From: Apus apus
Taxonomy: Eukaryota; Chordata; Aves; Apodiformes; Apodidae
Assembly: GCF_020740795.1 (NCBI RefSeq)
Contig: NC_067284.1
Coordinates: forward strand, 94,665,440 to 94,729,439
DNA length: 64,000 nt
Reading direction: 5' to 3'
Numbering within the stretch: the first letter of the stretch is position 1; each line of letters opens with the position of its first letter. Of this stretch, positions 38,376 through 50,034 are shown piece after piece. Under the pieces are notes generated by a model. It did no database searches. It had not been told where the DNA came from and worked only from the letters and a program-made list of their open reading frames with translations. The position numbers and the translations under genes were made by a program.

Positions 38376-41300
38376 AAACCCACCAACAAAAAAAGAAGTG
38401 CTTTTCTCAGTGAATGATGAACCTGAAGACTGTTTTGTCTGCAAATACAGGTAGAGCAATTGGGGGATTAAACCTAGCTTCACACAGTCATGGCAGTCAC
38501 ACATTATAGTTTTATTCCAAGGATGTTATTTCCACACTTTAAAGGTCTTTAATGAAGAAAGAATACCAGATAGAACACTTAGCTAGACAATAGGCCACCA
38601 TGGAAACTGACAGGACATTATTTTTTGTTTGTTTTTTCTTACTTTTTAATTTATGGTTGAAAGTGGTGCGACATCTATAAAACCATTATCCAAACACCTA
38701 CAGAATGGCGAAGCAGTGGAGGTAAGATGATACATTTACACAGTATTGCAGAGGGAGCTGCTAGCTTCACCAGTATTGAGGACTGGGGATCTTTAGCCTG
38801 CTTTAAACTCATACAAATTTTTTCTGTGTCAGGTGTCTGCCTCTCAAATTAAATTTTACATGTTCATAAAAAAACTCTTAAAATTGGTGAAGGACTTCTT
38901 AGGCACCTGAGTTCAAACACTAATTTTAGCACCTGGAAGTTAAGATCAGCTGTAAGCAAGATACATAGCTACAACCTAACTCCATCATAATCTCCACATT
39001 AATTAGACTGAAAATATTATTATTTGCATAATATGACCTGCTCCATTACATGGGCCCATGGTCTGTTTAAGGCAGAGAATAGTACTGAGTACAACACAAA
39101 ATAACTAATTGTAGGTAATTTCATCCAAAATCTTTGTCAGAGAAACATGCCTTTTTGAATGGTAATAGGGAAAGGAAAGAGCCTCTTCATCTCTCCTGTC
39201 ATGGCTGTGAAACTGCAGGAATGAATGCAGTGGAAAGCACCTATATTTTTAGCCAAACCTGTGATGACTTAATAAGTATGGTGTGTATTTATGTTTACAT
39301 GCATATTAACTTTATTTTCAGGACTGGTATAATGTTGATCTTTTTCATTCTGTGTCCCACCACAAAAACTAAGAAGCTGGCTGCATGTGACAAAGCTCAT
39401 ACACATGATTAACCTCTAGAAAGTGGAGTGGCTGGGATGACTCACGGTGTCTGAAGTTGCAGACTTGCTTGGATTAGCTGAATGGAGAGTCAGTATAACA
39501 TAGTTTAAAGAAGGTATTTTTCTGCTTTGCTTCATCTGTAAGATACAACAAATGCTGCTACTTCAATGGGTTGTTACAAATAGAATATAGTTTAGCTAAT
39601 TGAAATTAAATATGTGGATCAATGTGGATTTCTTTATGGTAGTGTCCAGTTTTCTCTCTTGTCACACTAATTATCTATGCAATTTGGTGTCTGTGTATCT
39701 AAGTCACGTCTTACTTCAGTCCTATTTTTGTAGCTGCTGATACTCTTCAGAGTGGTACAGGAAAAGTACACTTGCCAACCAAGATCAAACAAAGCATGAT
39801 AAGGATTTTAGATAAGAATGACACAAAATGTTATGGTGACTCACCAGTGTAAAGATAATTGGCAGTTTCTAGAGCTTTCCAGTACTTCCGTTTCAGAACT
39901 GGTTTAAAACACACTAAAAATGTTCGCCTAGGGCACCTCATGTCTGTTTGGTGCTTACTGCAGAGTCCTCCCTTGCCCAACTGGAGATGCTACCAGCTGC
40001 TGCTAGAGTAGGCCCGCCCACCTCACCCCCACCTTCAGCTGCTTCTAGCCTTGATACTTGGCTGTAGGTAGCACTAGTTAATCTCCATCAGGCAGGTCAT
40101 TTTCAGTCTTCTGTGCTGACAAGATATCAAAATGACCCTGACTTTGTGGAAGATGGAGGCACTGGGGATGGAAAGTCAGGGCCTTGCGTGAAAGAACTTC
40201 TGTTCCCTTCCTAGCACATGGCTTGGGAGTACTGAGGACAATGGAGGACTGAAGAGTGAACATTGGAAAAGGTGTTAGGGGAATTTTGGTCCCCATAAAA
40301 AATGTAGTAAACAGTAAGGGAAGAGTTTGCAATTGTACTTCCCTCAGTATTTCACAAACTATTCTGTCTTGCTTCCCTGAACTTCACTGTCCTTGTTCCT
40401 GGCCTTCAGTCCTCAGATGGGTAATGATGCTCTATAAGTACTCCTATTTTGCCACAAATCTGCCAGCCAATGACACTCCTGGGCACTGCACTGGTCCAAT
40501 ACTAGAGTATTGAACTATTATCTTCTTCTGAGTGCTGATAATGAATGCAAAGGATTTACCATTCTCATATGCAAGGAAGAAAAAAAATATTTGCAGTGGA
40601 GAGAATTCAAAAGCTGTTTCTCTCAGTCTGTTGTCTACCTAGATGAAGATGTACCAAAAGAAGGCAAGGAAGAGTTCAGCAGATCTTTAGCACTTTCCCT
40701 ACCTCTGGCCCCCATGTCACGTGCTGCAGTCACAGAGGATGAGAGAGTCTCTCAGTCCCTCTTCTAGCCCCAGCAGTATTGCATCCATTCAGCTCCTGAT
40801 TACCACAAAGGCACAAAAGGCTTCTCAAAATAATAAAAATTAACAATAATGCAAGCATAGCCCGTAATTTGCTTAACAGGAAGCCTATAGATGAAGAACA
40901 AGTAGATTACAGATGAGCTAGTCTTAGGCAACTATCCTACCCTCTGTGCAAGACTATCAGGCCTCGTGAGAAAGGTCTTTTCATCAGGAATCTCTCCAGG
41001 CATTTGCCAAACAACGGCAAACATCACTGTTTGACGTGACTTCCTCATGGCTGGTTTCTCTTCCTCTTCCAGACCAAAAACATTCATCTATCACTTCACT
41101 GCATAGACCATTTTTTATGTGTTTTAAGAAAAACTTAATATTTATTCTTCCAGATTTTCCAATATATGTCTAATAATGGTTTTGCTTGCAGGCATCCAAG
41201 ATACACTTTGAAACTGCGTATCCGTTATTTCTGCAACCACATCGTTCAACTCTAAGTAGAATTGTCCTAAATGTAGGCTGGGTGTATATTACAAGTTTAA

Positions 41301-41506
41301 CTTGATGTAATACAGTTAAATTTGCGATCAGGAGACAGCAGCATATGATACTGCCTTGTAGGAAGTGAAACCCCAGACAGGCTAATACTAACATATAATC
41401 TTAGCTTTCTGTTCATTGGTGCTCTTATACAACCAATGGAGAAAATTTTCAGCAGATAAAAACTGAGCATGTGTTTGTAGACTGTAAATTCATATATATG
41501 TTTAAC

Positions 41507-42200
41507 AGAATCATAGAATAGCTTGGGTTCGAAGAGACCTTAAAGATCATCTAGTTCCAACCCTCCTGTGTGGGCAGGGACACCTTCCACTAGACCAGGC
41601 TGTTCAGAGCCCCATCCAACCTTGCAGGGAGGGGGCATCCACAGCTTCTCTGAGCAACCTTGACCAGTGTCTCAATACCCTCACACTACAGAATTTCTTT
41701 CTCATGTCTAATCTGAATCCCCTCTCTTCCAGTTTAAAACCATTATCCCTTGTCCTCTCACTACATGACCTTGTAAAAAGTCCCTCTCCAGTTTTTCTGT
41801 AGTCCATCCAGGTACTGGAAGGTTGCTATAAGGTCTCCCCAAAGCTTTCTTTTCTCCAGGCTGAACAACCCCAACTCTCTCAGCCTGTCTTCACAGGAGA
41901 GGTGCTCCAGGCCTCTGGTCATCTTCATGGTCCTACTCTGGACTCGCTCCAACAGCTGCATGTTCTTCCTGTGTTGGGGGCTCCAGAACTGGAAACAGTA
42001 CTGCAAGTGGGGTCTCATGAGAGTGGAGTAAATGGGGAAAATTACCCCCCTTGACCTGCTGACCATGCATTTTTTTGATGCTATCCAGGACACAGTTGGT
42101 TTTCTGGGTGGCAAGTGCACATTGCCAGCTCAAGTTGAGCTCTTCATCAACCATCACCCCCAAGTCCTTCTCCTCAGGGCTGGTCTCAGTTTGTTCTCCA
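41507..42200 (-). mobile_element. CR1 LINE, 5'-truncated, LIATFQYLDG type
   Basis: Minus-strand CR1 of about 0.7 kb. The 3' tail (41507 onward) reads 'agaatcatagaata', 'aaagatcatctagttcc', 'gggacaccttccactagac'. The coding part (42163-41604) shows M-R-P-H-L-Q-Y-C-F-Q-F-W, L-E-R-V-Q-S-R, L-I-A-T-F-Q-Y-L-D-G and T-R-D-N-G-F-K-L in a broken frame. The right boundary is approximate. Confidence 0.94.
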
Positions 42201-42829
42201 CTTAAGTCTCTTGTACATGTATTTTGTCTTTCAGTGTTTTATTTGGCCACAGCACTATTTTTCAAACAGATCCCCAGCCTTGCCTGCTTACCTTGACCTC
42301 TATGGTTTCTATGTTACTATCACTAAAAGTAGTACTTTGGGACATTTCCCTAGAAAACCACCATTCAAAGAAAGCATTCAGTCACCTGTGCTGCTCCAGG
42401 CAGTACAATCAGTCTATTATAGCAATTTTACAACACGGATTTTTTTTCCCTTGACCATTAGGAAATGCCACGTGGAGCACATGTTCTCTGCATCCTCCGC
42501 CTGATCAGAGAAGCTCATGGAGATACATAACATGGCATGTAAATCTGTTCAGTCATAGCAACCAAGCAGCTGTGCTTCCTCACACAGATGCAGAGAAATC
42601 TTCCATGTGCTGTACTTCCACTTTTCTAGATAGTCATGCAATCCCTTCAGCTACGAATTTAACTTCTAATGCAACTACAGGGAAGAGTAAACGAAACACA
42701 TCCCCCTGCTTCAGGCAACAATGTGCGTCCTGCATCTTTCCTGACCCGACTAACTGGCTGAACCTGCTGCTGTTCTTTCTTCACTGCAGTCTGACAAGAA
42801 GAAACATGAAGAATTCCACATTTGCTGCA

Positions 42830-43150
42830 GAGAAAAAAAGCTCAGAAGAGTGAGTATGAAAGTGAGAAATCATTAAAGAAAAAAAGAAGCAAACAAAATA
42901 ACTAAAAAAATGAAAGGCCTAAAGTGAGGTGAGATAAAAAACATCCAAGGGAAAAGGAAATAAAAATAGAACACACACAAAAAAAGACTAGAATGGAAGA
43001 TATTAAAGAACAGCAGTTGGTATAATGAAAATAGAAGGGAGATAAGGCAAAATGATGCTGTAGAGGAAGTAGAGGATAGGCTAATATGGGAAAGATTAGG
43101 AGAAACGGTCTTGAAGGAAAAGATAGAAAAAGACACTAAAATCTGAAAAA
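42830..43150. repeat. Purine-rich (A/G) low-complexity segment
   Basis: About 320 bases with strong purine bias on the + strand and many short A runs (AAAAAAAG, AAAAAAATG and similar). No clean tandem unit. Confidence 0.7.
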
Positions 43151-45884
43151 AAAAGGAAACTACAACGTCATCTTACAAGCAAAGCTATTTTACAGGTATT
43201 CATTGTGTATTGATTGTTTGGCTATTAAAAGTTCTGAAGCATTTCCAGTGAGCAGCCAGTTCCTTGAATCCAGCTGCTTTTGAAAGCCAATGTTCCGAAA
43301 TGTGGGTAAACTGATGATTTAGTAAAGGACCCCAGTGAATGGGCAGGCTAATATCAGCAAACAGCAACTGTAAAAAAATGTGCAGTTTTTATTCAGCCCA
43401 GTCTCCAGCCTTCAGGTTGAGAGCATGCCAAAAGCCTGTTTTTAAGATTTACCTTTTTTTTTTTTCCTCATTCATGATATCTCCAGTGCAGGGAAAGAAA
43501 AAAACCAAACCAACAACCCCTAACCAAATAGCTTTTACAATTGCTATTTGAAATATGAAGCAAGCATCTTATTTAAAGGCAACCAACCAGATAAGCTAGT
43601 TAAAATGGCACAATAATAACCCTTTCCCAGTCTCCCAGTACAGGAAACTGAAGGTAAAATATAATAATGTAATCCCAATTATGGTACCATGGTCCCAGCA
43701 ACCCTTGTTCAATAGAGGATTTTTGCTGACATTCAACTGGTAAAGAGGACTCAATTAAAAAGTAGAATTACATGCAGGAGACCAAGTGACACCAAAACTA
43801 AGCTCACAGTGTAAGTATTATCTAGCCTGCACTAGGCAGGTGGTGATTATACTTTACTCTATAACCTCATGCGTGGTTGATTATACTGCACCACAGAGAG
43901 ACAGAACAGTAATAACAAAACTGCAAATGACTGAATTTTGCCAAGCTGTTCCACACAGACATCAGCCAGCTTGAATGAAATGAATAATAAGGAAATTAAG
44001 GCAAATTATTAGTTCAGGCAAGATCCACAGCTATATGTTTGGCATGCAATAACGTAATTAGAACTGATCGAGCTATTAATCATGGAAAATTATCAGTCAC
44101 ATTTTGTTCTTGCTTCTGTTAGTGACTCTTCTGTGAACAGACCATGACTTTTATAGACTTCTTTGGTTTTTGTGTTGGTTCTAATGGCTCAGTGTACTAA
44201 GAACAGTATAGTTGCTCACTTAGTTGTCTGATATGATCTATGTTCCCCTACAAAATGAGAAGGAATGAAAAAAGTAATCAGAGTCATGGTTTTCTATGGC
44301 ACACAAGACAAAGAAGGTGGTAAGTAGGCCTAAGAAATAGTGGGAAATGCCTAAAATTTCCACCTCATCTGTGCAAGGAAAATAATTTATCCAATGTTAT
44401 GATAAGTCTGCAATTAGAAGAAGCAAGCATTCCACTCCCTGCCATGTAACGGCAGAATGTGCCTAGCAATCAATTGACATAACTCTTCTGTAAGGTAAGA
44501 AGTACTATAAATCACCATCTGACAAGTGGGGAATGAAGACACAAAGACCACATTTAAGCTTGAAGAACTAAGCTTCTAGCCATAGCCTTAAGTGAGCATG
44601 TGACAATTCACTTCCACCCCACCTTGTTTTTTGCACAGGCACCGATGTGGGGAGAGCTCTCCAGTGCACACTATCTGAATTCCCTATGTGAGTGAACCTT
44701 TCACACAGACAGATGTCAGTCTTGATCAGTTAGAGAGGTTTACCAGAACCAATGGTGTCCCACATTCATCTTTGGTTGCCCAGCTAATGACAGTGTTTCT
44801 TGTGTATCTCAGCTCTTACCAAAGAACTTCTGCTACCCTGTGCCACCCACCGCTAAAAAAAAGGAAAGCTAATTTTTTGAGTAAGTCTTTCCTGAATTTG
44901 TATTCCAATATTACTACTTCTGCTTCAAAGTAAATACTGATTAGAACAATTGTCTTGAAGTTAATATAGAATGGCAACTTAAATTAATAAATTTAAAATA
45001 AAATTTCTAAGTACACTTTTTCACCAAGAGGTCTGGCTTTTTTGCTTCACTTGCCTAACAGCTGTTCTCTTCACCCACTCCCATCCACATGGCATGCATC
45101 ACCTTTCTGTGTCATGGAAGTCAGAATGTTCCAAGCCAACTGAGCAAGTCTGGATTATTTTACTCAAACGATTAATTTAAAGCATAGCTAAGGGATTAGC
45201 AAATGCAATAAACTATTATAAAATCAGGAGCAAGTGATGTTTGTTTGCCAGATCAGTTACCAGGTGTTTTAACCATTACTTATTTCCTATTGAAGGCATC
45301 CCTCCACTCCTAACTGGATCTTCAGCTGGGCTTCTAACTTGTGCACACACATGCTGACAGTCACATAAAATCTCCCTTCCAGAGCAGTCCTCATGGCTCT
45401 CTGGCATGCAATAGCTCTGTTAAGGAATTTACATGGTAGCTAAACATTTCAGTACTTAGTACCACTTTGCCACACAACTCTATCCTCTCATTGGAAGGAC
45501 AGATGCCTGAGTTTGGGGCGTTTCATTTGGAGAGTATTGTTATCCAAGATGTTTCAGGTTTTTTTCCTAACACTTACAATCTCTGCATGTGGTATTGCAT
45601 GGTCCTAGGGACAAGAAACTTACGTGGGGTCCTAACAATGTGTCTGTTCATTGTCTGATTTATTTTTTAAAACAACCAGAGAACGATAAAATATACTTTA
45701 CAGGATTAATTTAGGAGCAGAGAGTAACCAAAGTTACTTGTCAGTGCCTAAGGGGAACCCTGCAGGAGGAGGTAGGTGATTTCTTCCTTGTTACCTGAGC
45801 CTTTCATGCATGATGGCCTACGCTATGTCACTGCTCTTGCCTCCGCCCTGGGCCTTGTTTGCATAAGGTGAGCTCAGCACCACC

Positions 45885-45921
45885 TTTTTTTTCTTTTTTT
45901 TTTTTTTTTTTTTTTTTTTTT
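45885..45921. repeat. Poly-T tract, T8-C-T28
   Basis: 37 bases of T with one C at 45893. Lies just before the CpG-rich RAB32 promoter. Such tracts disfavour nucleosomes, so a promoter role is possible but unproven. Confidence 0.85.
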
Positions 45922-46475
45922 CCTCGCTGTGCAATTCCAGGCCTTGTTGCCGAGTGTGCAAGCGCAGGAAAACAGCCTGGGTGCAAACACCCTGCACTCA
46001 CAGGGCCCCAAGCTGGCTCCAAGCAGGCAAACCAGCATCCCCGGTATTGGGGAGGTGACTGGGTGCGAGCGTGGCTCTCCGGAGCGCCCTTATTAGCAGG
46101 TCCCCTGACAAAACCCTCGTTCTCCCACCAGCTTCTTTGCCATAAGGCGCTTCGCAGAACAGAGGCGAGAAAACTCGAAACTTTACCGAGGGAAAATGCT
46201 GCCGCTACCAGCAGCAAAAGCGGGCGGGTGCCAGGGAGCTGAAGCTTCCCTGGGGGGAGCCCCTGTTTGACGCGCAGCCCCCGCCACGGCCGCTCCCCGC
46301 GGCACCCCGGGGAGCCCCGAGGGGGCGGGACGGGCTCCGGCCGGGGGAGGCACGGGGGGAGATAGCGGGGAAGGGGCCGAAATACGGAGGAACCCCCGGC
46401 CACCCTCTCCCTCCCGCAGCGGGAAGGCGGGCCGGGTCCCTCCCTCTGCCCCTCCCCGCTTCCCTCCCCCGGACT

Positions 46476-46484
46476 TTTATAAGG
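46476..46484 (+). promoter_or_regulatory. RAB32: TATA box of RAB32
   Basis: TTTATAAGG sits in GC-rich sequence about 250 bases before the start codon, with GC boxes upstream. A start site around 46505-46512 would follow from the usual 25-30 base spacing. Presence of the motif is seen; its use is inferred. Confidence 0.65.
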
Positions 46485-46507
46485 CCGCGGAGTTTCCGCG
46501 TCCTGTG

Positions 46508-46731
46508 ACTGCAGTCAGGTGGTTGTGGGGTTTCCCTCCGTCTATCCTGCTCCGTCTTCCCTCTCTAGTCTTCCCCGCCCGGCGTGGGCCGGCCCAGCGG
46601 GGGGGAGCTGGCTGGGGAAAGTTGCCGGGAAGTTGCCGGCGGAGGGAAGCTGCGAGGCGGGAGAGCCGCGGCCGCAGCAGCCCGGCCTCCGTCCCCGCCG
46701 GGCCCCGCCGCGCTCCGCGGGAGGGCCGAGG
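46508..46731 (+). other. RAB32: Putative RAB32 5'UTR
   Basis: About 225 bases from the predicted start site to the start codon, very GC-rich. It contains no ATG in any frame, so the ATG at 46732 is the first. The frame of that ATG is open back to the TAA at 46480-46482, which lies inside the TATA box. Confidence 0.6.
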
Positions 46732-46960
46732 ATGGCCGGCGGGGAGGGAGCGGGCTCCGGAGTCCTGGAGTGCCGGGAGCATCTCTTCAAGGTGCTGGTG
46801 ATTGGGGAGCTGGGCGTGGGTAAAACCAGCATTATCAAGCGGTACGTTCACCAGCTCTTCTCCCAGCACTACCGGGCCACCATCGGGGTGGACTTCGCGC
46901 TCAAAGTCATCAACTGGGACAGCAAGACCCTGGTCCGGCTGCAGCTCTGGGACATAGCAG
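46732..46960 (+). CDS. RAB32: Ras-related protein Rab-32, coding exon 1
   Basis: Encodes residues 1-76 and the first base of codon 77 of Rab32, a small GTPase that directs cargo to melanosomes and other lysosome-related organelles (with Rab38, BLOC-3 and VARP) and acts at mitochondria as a PKA anchor. Visible are a short Gly-rich N-terminus, the P-loop GELGVGKT (residues 25-32), the switch I Thr at 50 in the R-A-T-I-G-V-D-F block, and the start of G3, W-D-I-A-G. Ile in place of the usual Thr in WDxAG marks the Rab32/38 subfamily. The ATG at 46732 has A at -3 and G at +4. The exon ends at the donor CAG|GTACGG, splitting the Gly77 codon, and joins exon 2 at 62868. Sequence through the G domain is nearly identical to human as I recall it, except the N-terminal ~14 residues, which are shorter. 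Confidence 0.97.
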
Positions 46961-49900
46961 GTACGGGACGGGGCGGGCGTCTCTGAGGGCAGGGCCCCTG
47001 AAGGCAAGCGGCCTGTGGAGCGGCTGTCTGCGGGGTCCCGGGGCCCAGCCTCTGCCGAGGAAGCTGTATTTCGACTGTCAAGTCTGCCTGCTTGTTTTTC
47101 TCTTTCCCCTGTTGCCTTCAACCTTTCACGTCCGCCGTTGGTGCTTAAGTAGAGGGAGGTCTTGATGTGGGGGCAAAGTTTGTGACTTGTTAGAGGCTGC
47201 GTGCGCTCCTGTTAGCGGGTGTTGTAGGTCTCTTGGTTTGAGCCAGGGTCTTAAGCAGTTCTTTACAAAAAGCTGCTCGGTTCTATTCCGCTTGCTGGCT
47301 CCAGGGTTCCCAGAAGGTCCCTGTTCGTGCTGCTCCTCCTGACTCACTTGCTGCCCAGGCACTTGAGGCCTTGGTTATGACTGCTGCTTAAATTCATTCG
47401 TGGTTATGGCTGCATAATACCTCTAGAGGAAATATATTTGCGGAGTAGATTTTGTCTAGTAAGCACACTTTACAGGTTTTACAGGTTTAGCTCAAATAGC
47501 TGAAAGTGTTCTCAAAGGAAGTATGCTAAAACTCTGCATGTTTGTGGTCACCTATTTAATGTAAAAGTAACCTGTGTCCTTGCAATGTGGAGTAAAGGAA
47601 CGGGACTTGTGTTATGCTTAGCTCTACATTCAAATAATGAGTTTGTGTATCAAAATATACTTTGAGCACACGGAAGCAGAAAACCCTGTTCGCTTGCTGA
47701 AACTGCATCACTGTTTCCTATGTGTAATATAGAAATTGTATTATGTATAATTCAAACCTGTGTCTTAAAGACTCCAGTTTTGGTTAACTTTGCTTATGCT
47801 AAGATGTTAAATGCTACAGAATAAACTCTGTTTTGCTATGTTCCTGTAAGAAGTCCATGTCTTCAACGTAGTCATCTCAGGTTCTATGGCCTTTCTACTG
47901 TGTTGTGTGCAGCCTGGGCATTAACCCGCAGCTCTAATCATCTCTATACACCACATTCAGAGTATTTCTTTGGATATGAAATTAGACTTTATTTCAAATG
48001 CTGGTGTTTAAACTTACATTAATGGAAGATATTAGGATAACGACTGGTTGCTTCAATTTCCATGAACTTTATTGGTTAAGTGTAAGCTCAGAAAAGAGGA
48101 AGTGTAACATGTGGCTTCTGTAACCCTGTGACCAGCTGTACGTCAGTCTCCGGTCTTTCTGCTCTAAAGATTATCTTGGAACACTTCAAATATGATTTCT
48201 CAAACTAAAAAGCCTGCTTCTTACTGACATATATTGAAACATGCCAAATATATTTCTGCTGCTGGCCGGTAGGGCAAACTAGAATATTTTCTAATTGCTG
48301 TGTTGGAGAGCAGCTACAATGTTGGCAAGCTTTCTCTTCTGATGTGTTCCTTTCACAGATCAGTTTTAACTTTGGTTAAATCAATTGGCAGTATCAGTGC
48401 AAGCTGGTACAGCACTGGATGTATTTGAGCAAGTCTGGTGTTCCAAAGAATAAAGAGGGGAGAATATCAGGATCCAGGGGTTTGGCAGGCTGCAGCACTT
48501 GTGTTTTAACTTCTCAGCCTTTGGTTTCTGAAACTGGGGTAAGATGTGTGCTTTGCCAGAACAATCTGTTTAAGCAGGCTAGGCAGAAATGCAGTTGTTA
48601 CTCATGACAAAATTTGAACAGATCTTCTTATGTTATGGGAAGTCCTATCAATATGTCAATGCATTCATTTCAAGACCATATTTTTCACTCTTGATTATTG
48701 CCCTTAATGTATCTTGGACACTGCTAGGGGAAGACTGAGTTAAGAGCTGCTTGCAAGTTCCTGGAGGCTTCTGCTAGTATTGATGATAGATTGAATAAAA
48801 TTTTTCCTGTCACTGATATGTTTATATACTATTCATAATAATTCCAGACCTATTGCAAATTATGACTTATTAAACCAAGTAGGGAATATTTTTCCTATTT
48901 TACAATGTGATGCAGAGTTTAATATGAAACTCTTGACTAGTTTTTACCTAGCAAAAATCTAAAAGGAAAACACAACTGTTTTGCAATTTGTGCTCCAAAC
49001 TTATTTCTAGTCTGATATTTAGACTGCTCTGTTTTCAAGAGGGTGGGGGTCCTTCTGCAATTGAAAAACAAGACCATGAAGAAAAGTAATCTTACTCTCA
49101 GTGGTATTTGATTTGGCTTTGTTTAGCCAGTGGGAGGGTAACAGTTCAGACTCCTGTATAAATTGACATCTCAGTTAAGTGTTAAATCATTAAAATAAAA
49201 GGGATTTTAGTATCCATAAGGGTTGTTCATAGTCTTAAAATTGCTAAAGGCCTCGACCTGGGCTTGTATTCTACAGCTGTCTACATTTATACACAGGAAT
49301 ATTTCTAAATGCCTGAGGATGTTAAAAGGTCTATAAAGAAGTTACTAGAGAACTAGGTTGAAGATGGTTTCTCTACAGTCATAGCGCATATTCCCTAAAG
49401 CACCTTATTAAAGCATGTAATGAAGTATCTGAGCATGTGATAGTCATTTCCTTTTAACTCATAAGCCCAACTGTCTTCTGGCTTTCAACAGCTCATGTAG
49501 ATAATTTTGTCTGCTGGTCTATGCAGACAAACAGCTTTAAATCTCTTGAAGAGATCTAAGTCTTGTGTGATGTTACTTACCATGTGACATCCCTGCAAGT
49601 AATATGGGGCTGGCATTCTGAATTGATTTTGATGCATTTAAAAAGGCTTCCAAATTAAAAGTCTAACCCTTAAGTATAGTGAGTTATTTTTCATGATATC
49701 AAAGCTTGTACTTAACAGTTCATAATATAAAAAACACCTTTTCTCAAAGAGCTGAGTGCTACAATATATGGTTCTGTACCAAAATCAGTGATAAGAACTA
49801 ACCATGTAGTTCAGTCATTAGCTAAAGATCATAATACGGATATTTTGCTAGCTCCTGTGTGATTGCTGTCAAAATGATAAATGCTGTGCTGGGTGTTGCA

Positions 49901-50007
49901 ATTCAGCAGGTTCCTGAGTGATTTCAGTTTCTTGTGCTAGCTGAGTTTTTTCTTGATGATTAGATAATTCTGTCAAATAGAGCATGACAGTGTTACACTG
50001 CTTATGC

Positions 50008-50034
50008 TTTTTTTTTTTTACTGGTAAAAAAAAA
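50008..50034. repeat. T12 / A9 inverted pair
   Basis: A T run and an A run separated by ACTGGT, able to fold as a short A-U hairpin in the nascent RAB32 transcript. Could be chance. Confidence 0.6.

Larger units (their letters stand above)
29346..41506. other. Intergenic, AT-rich unique sequence
   Basis: Twelve kilobases with no recognisable gene and no clear CR1. Contains small simple repeats: an ATATTATAA-type array at 30485-30513, an A-rich tract at about 36172-36200, a 17-base A run at 37635-37651, and a short CA repeat at 38360-38375. The longest plus open frame (31482-31907, 141 codons) is AT-rich with no known motif. Regulatory elements may exist here but cannot be identified from a single sequence. 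Confidence 0.65.
42201..46229. other. Intergenic sequence upstream of RAB32
   Basis: No gene is recognised. Features are a purine-rich, A-rich segment at about 42830-43150 and a long T tract at 45885-45921, about 560 bases before the RAB32 TATA box. The rest is AT-rich unique sequence that may include distal RAB32 control elements. Confidence 0.65.
46230..47120. promoter_or_regulatory. RAB32: CpG island over RAB32 promoter and exon 1
   Basis: The composition changes sharply here from AT-rich to very GC-rich with frequent CpG, then returns to AT-rich after about 47.1 kb. It covers the promoter, 5'UTR, exon 1 and the start of intron 1. GC boxes (GGGGCGGG) are seen at 46322-46329 and 46970-46977, and a C-rich Sp1/MAZ-like stretch at about 46449-46470. 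Boundaries are by eye. Confidence 0.9.

Noticed and set aside
45828..46403. 191-codon minus open frame with poly-Lys
   Set aside because: The poly-Lys is the poly-T tract read on the other strand, and the rest is GC-rich promoter sequence with few stops.
46477..47121. 214-codon antisense open frame over RAB32 exon 1
   Set aside because: A shadow of the GC-rich coding exon and CpG island; no independent conservation or domain.
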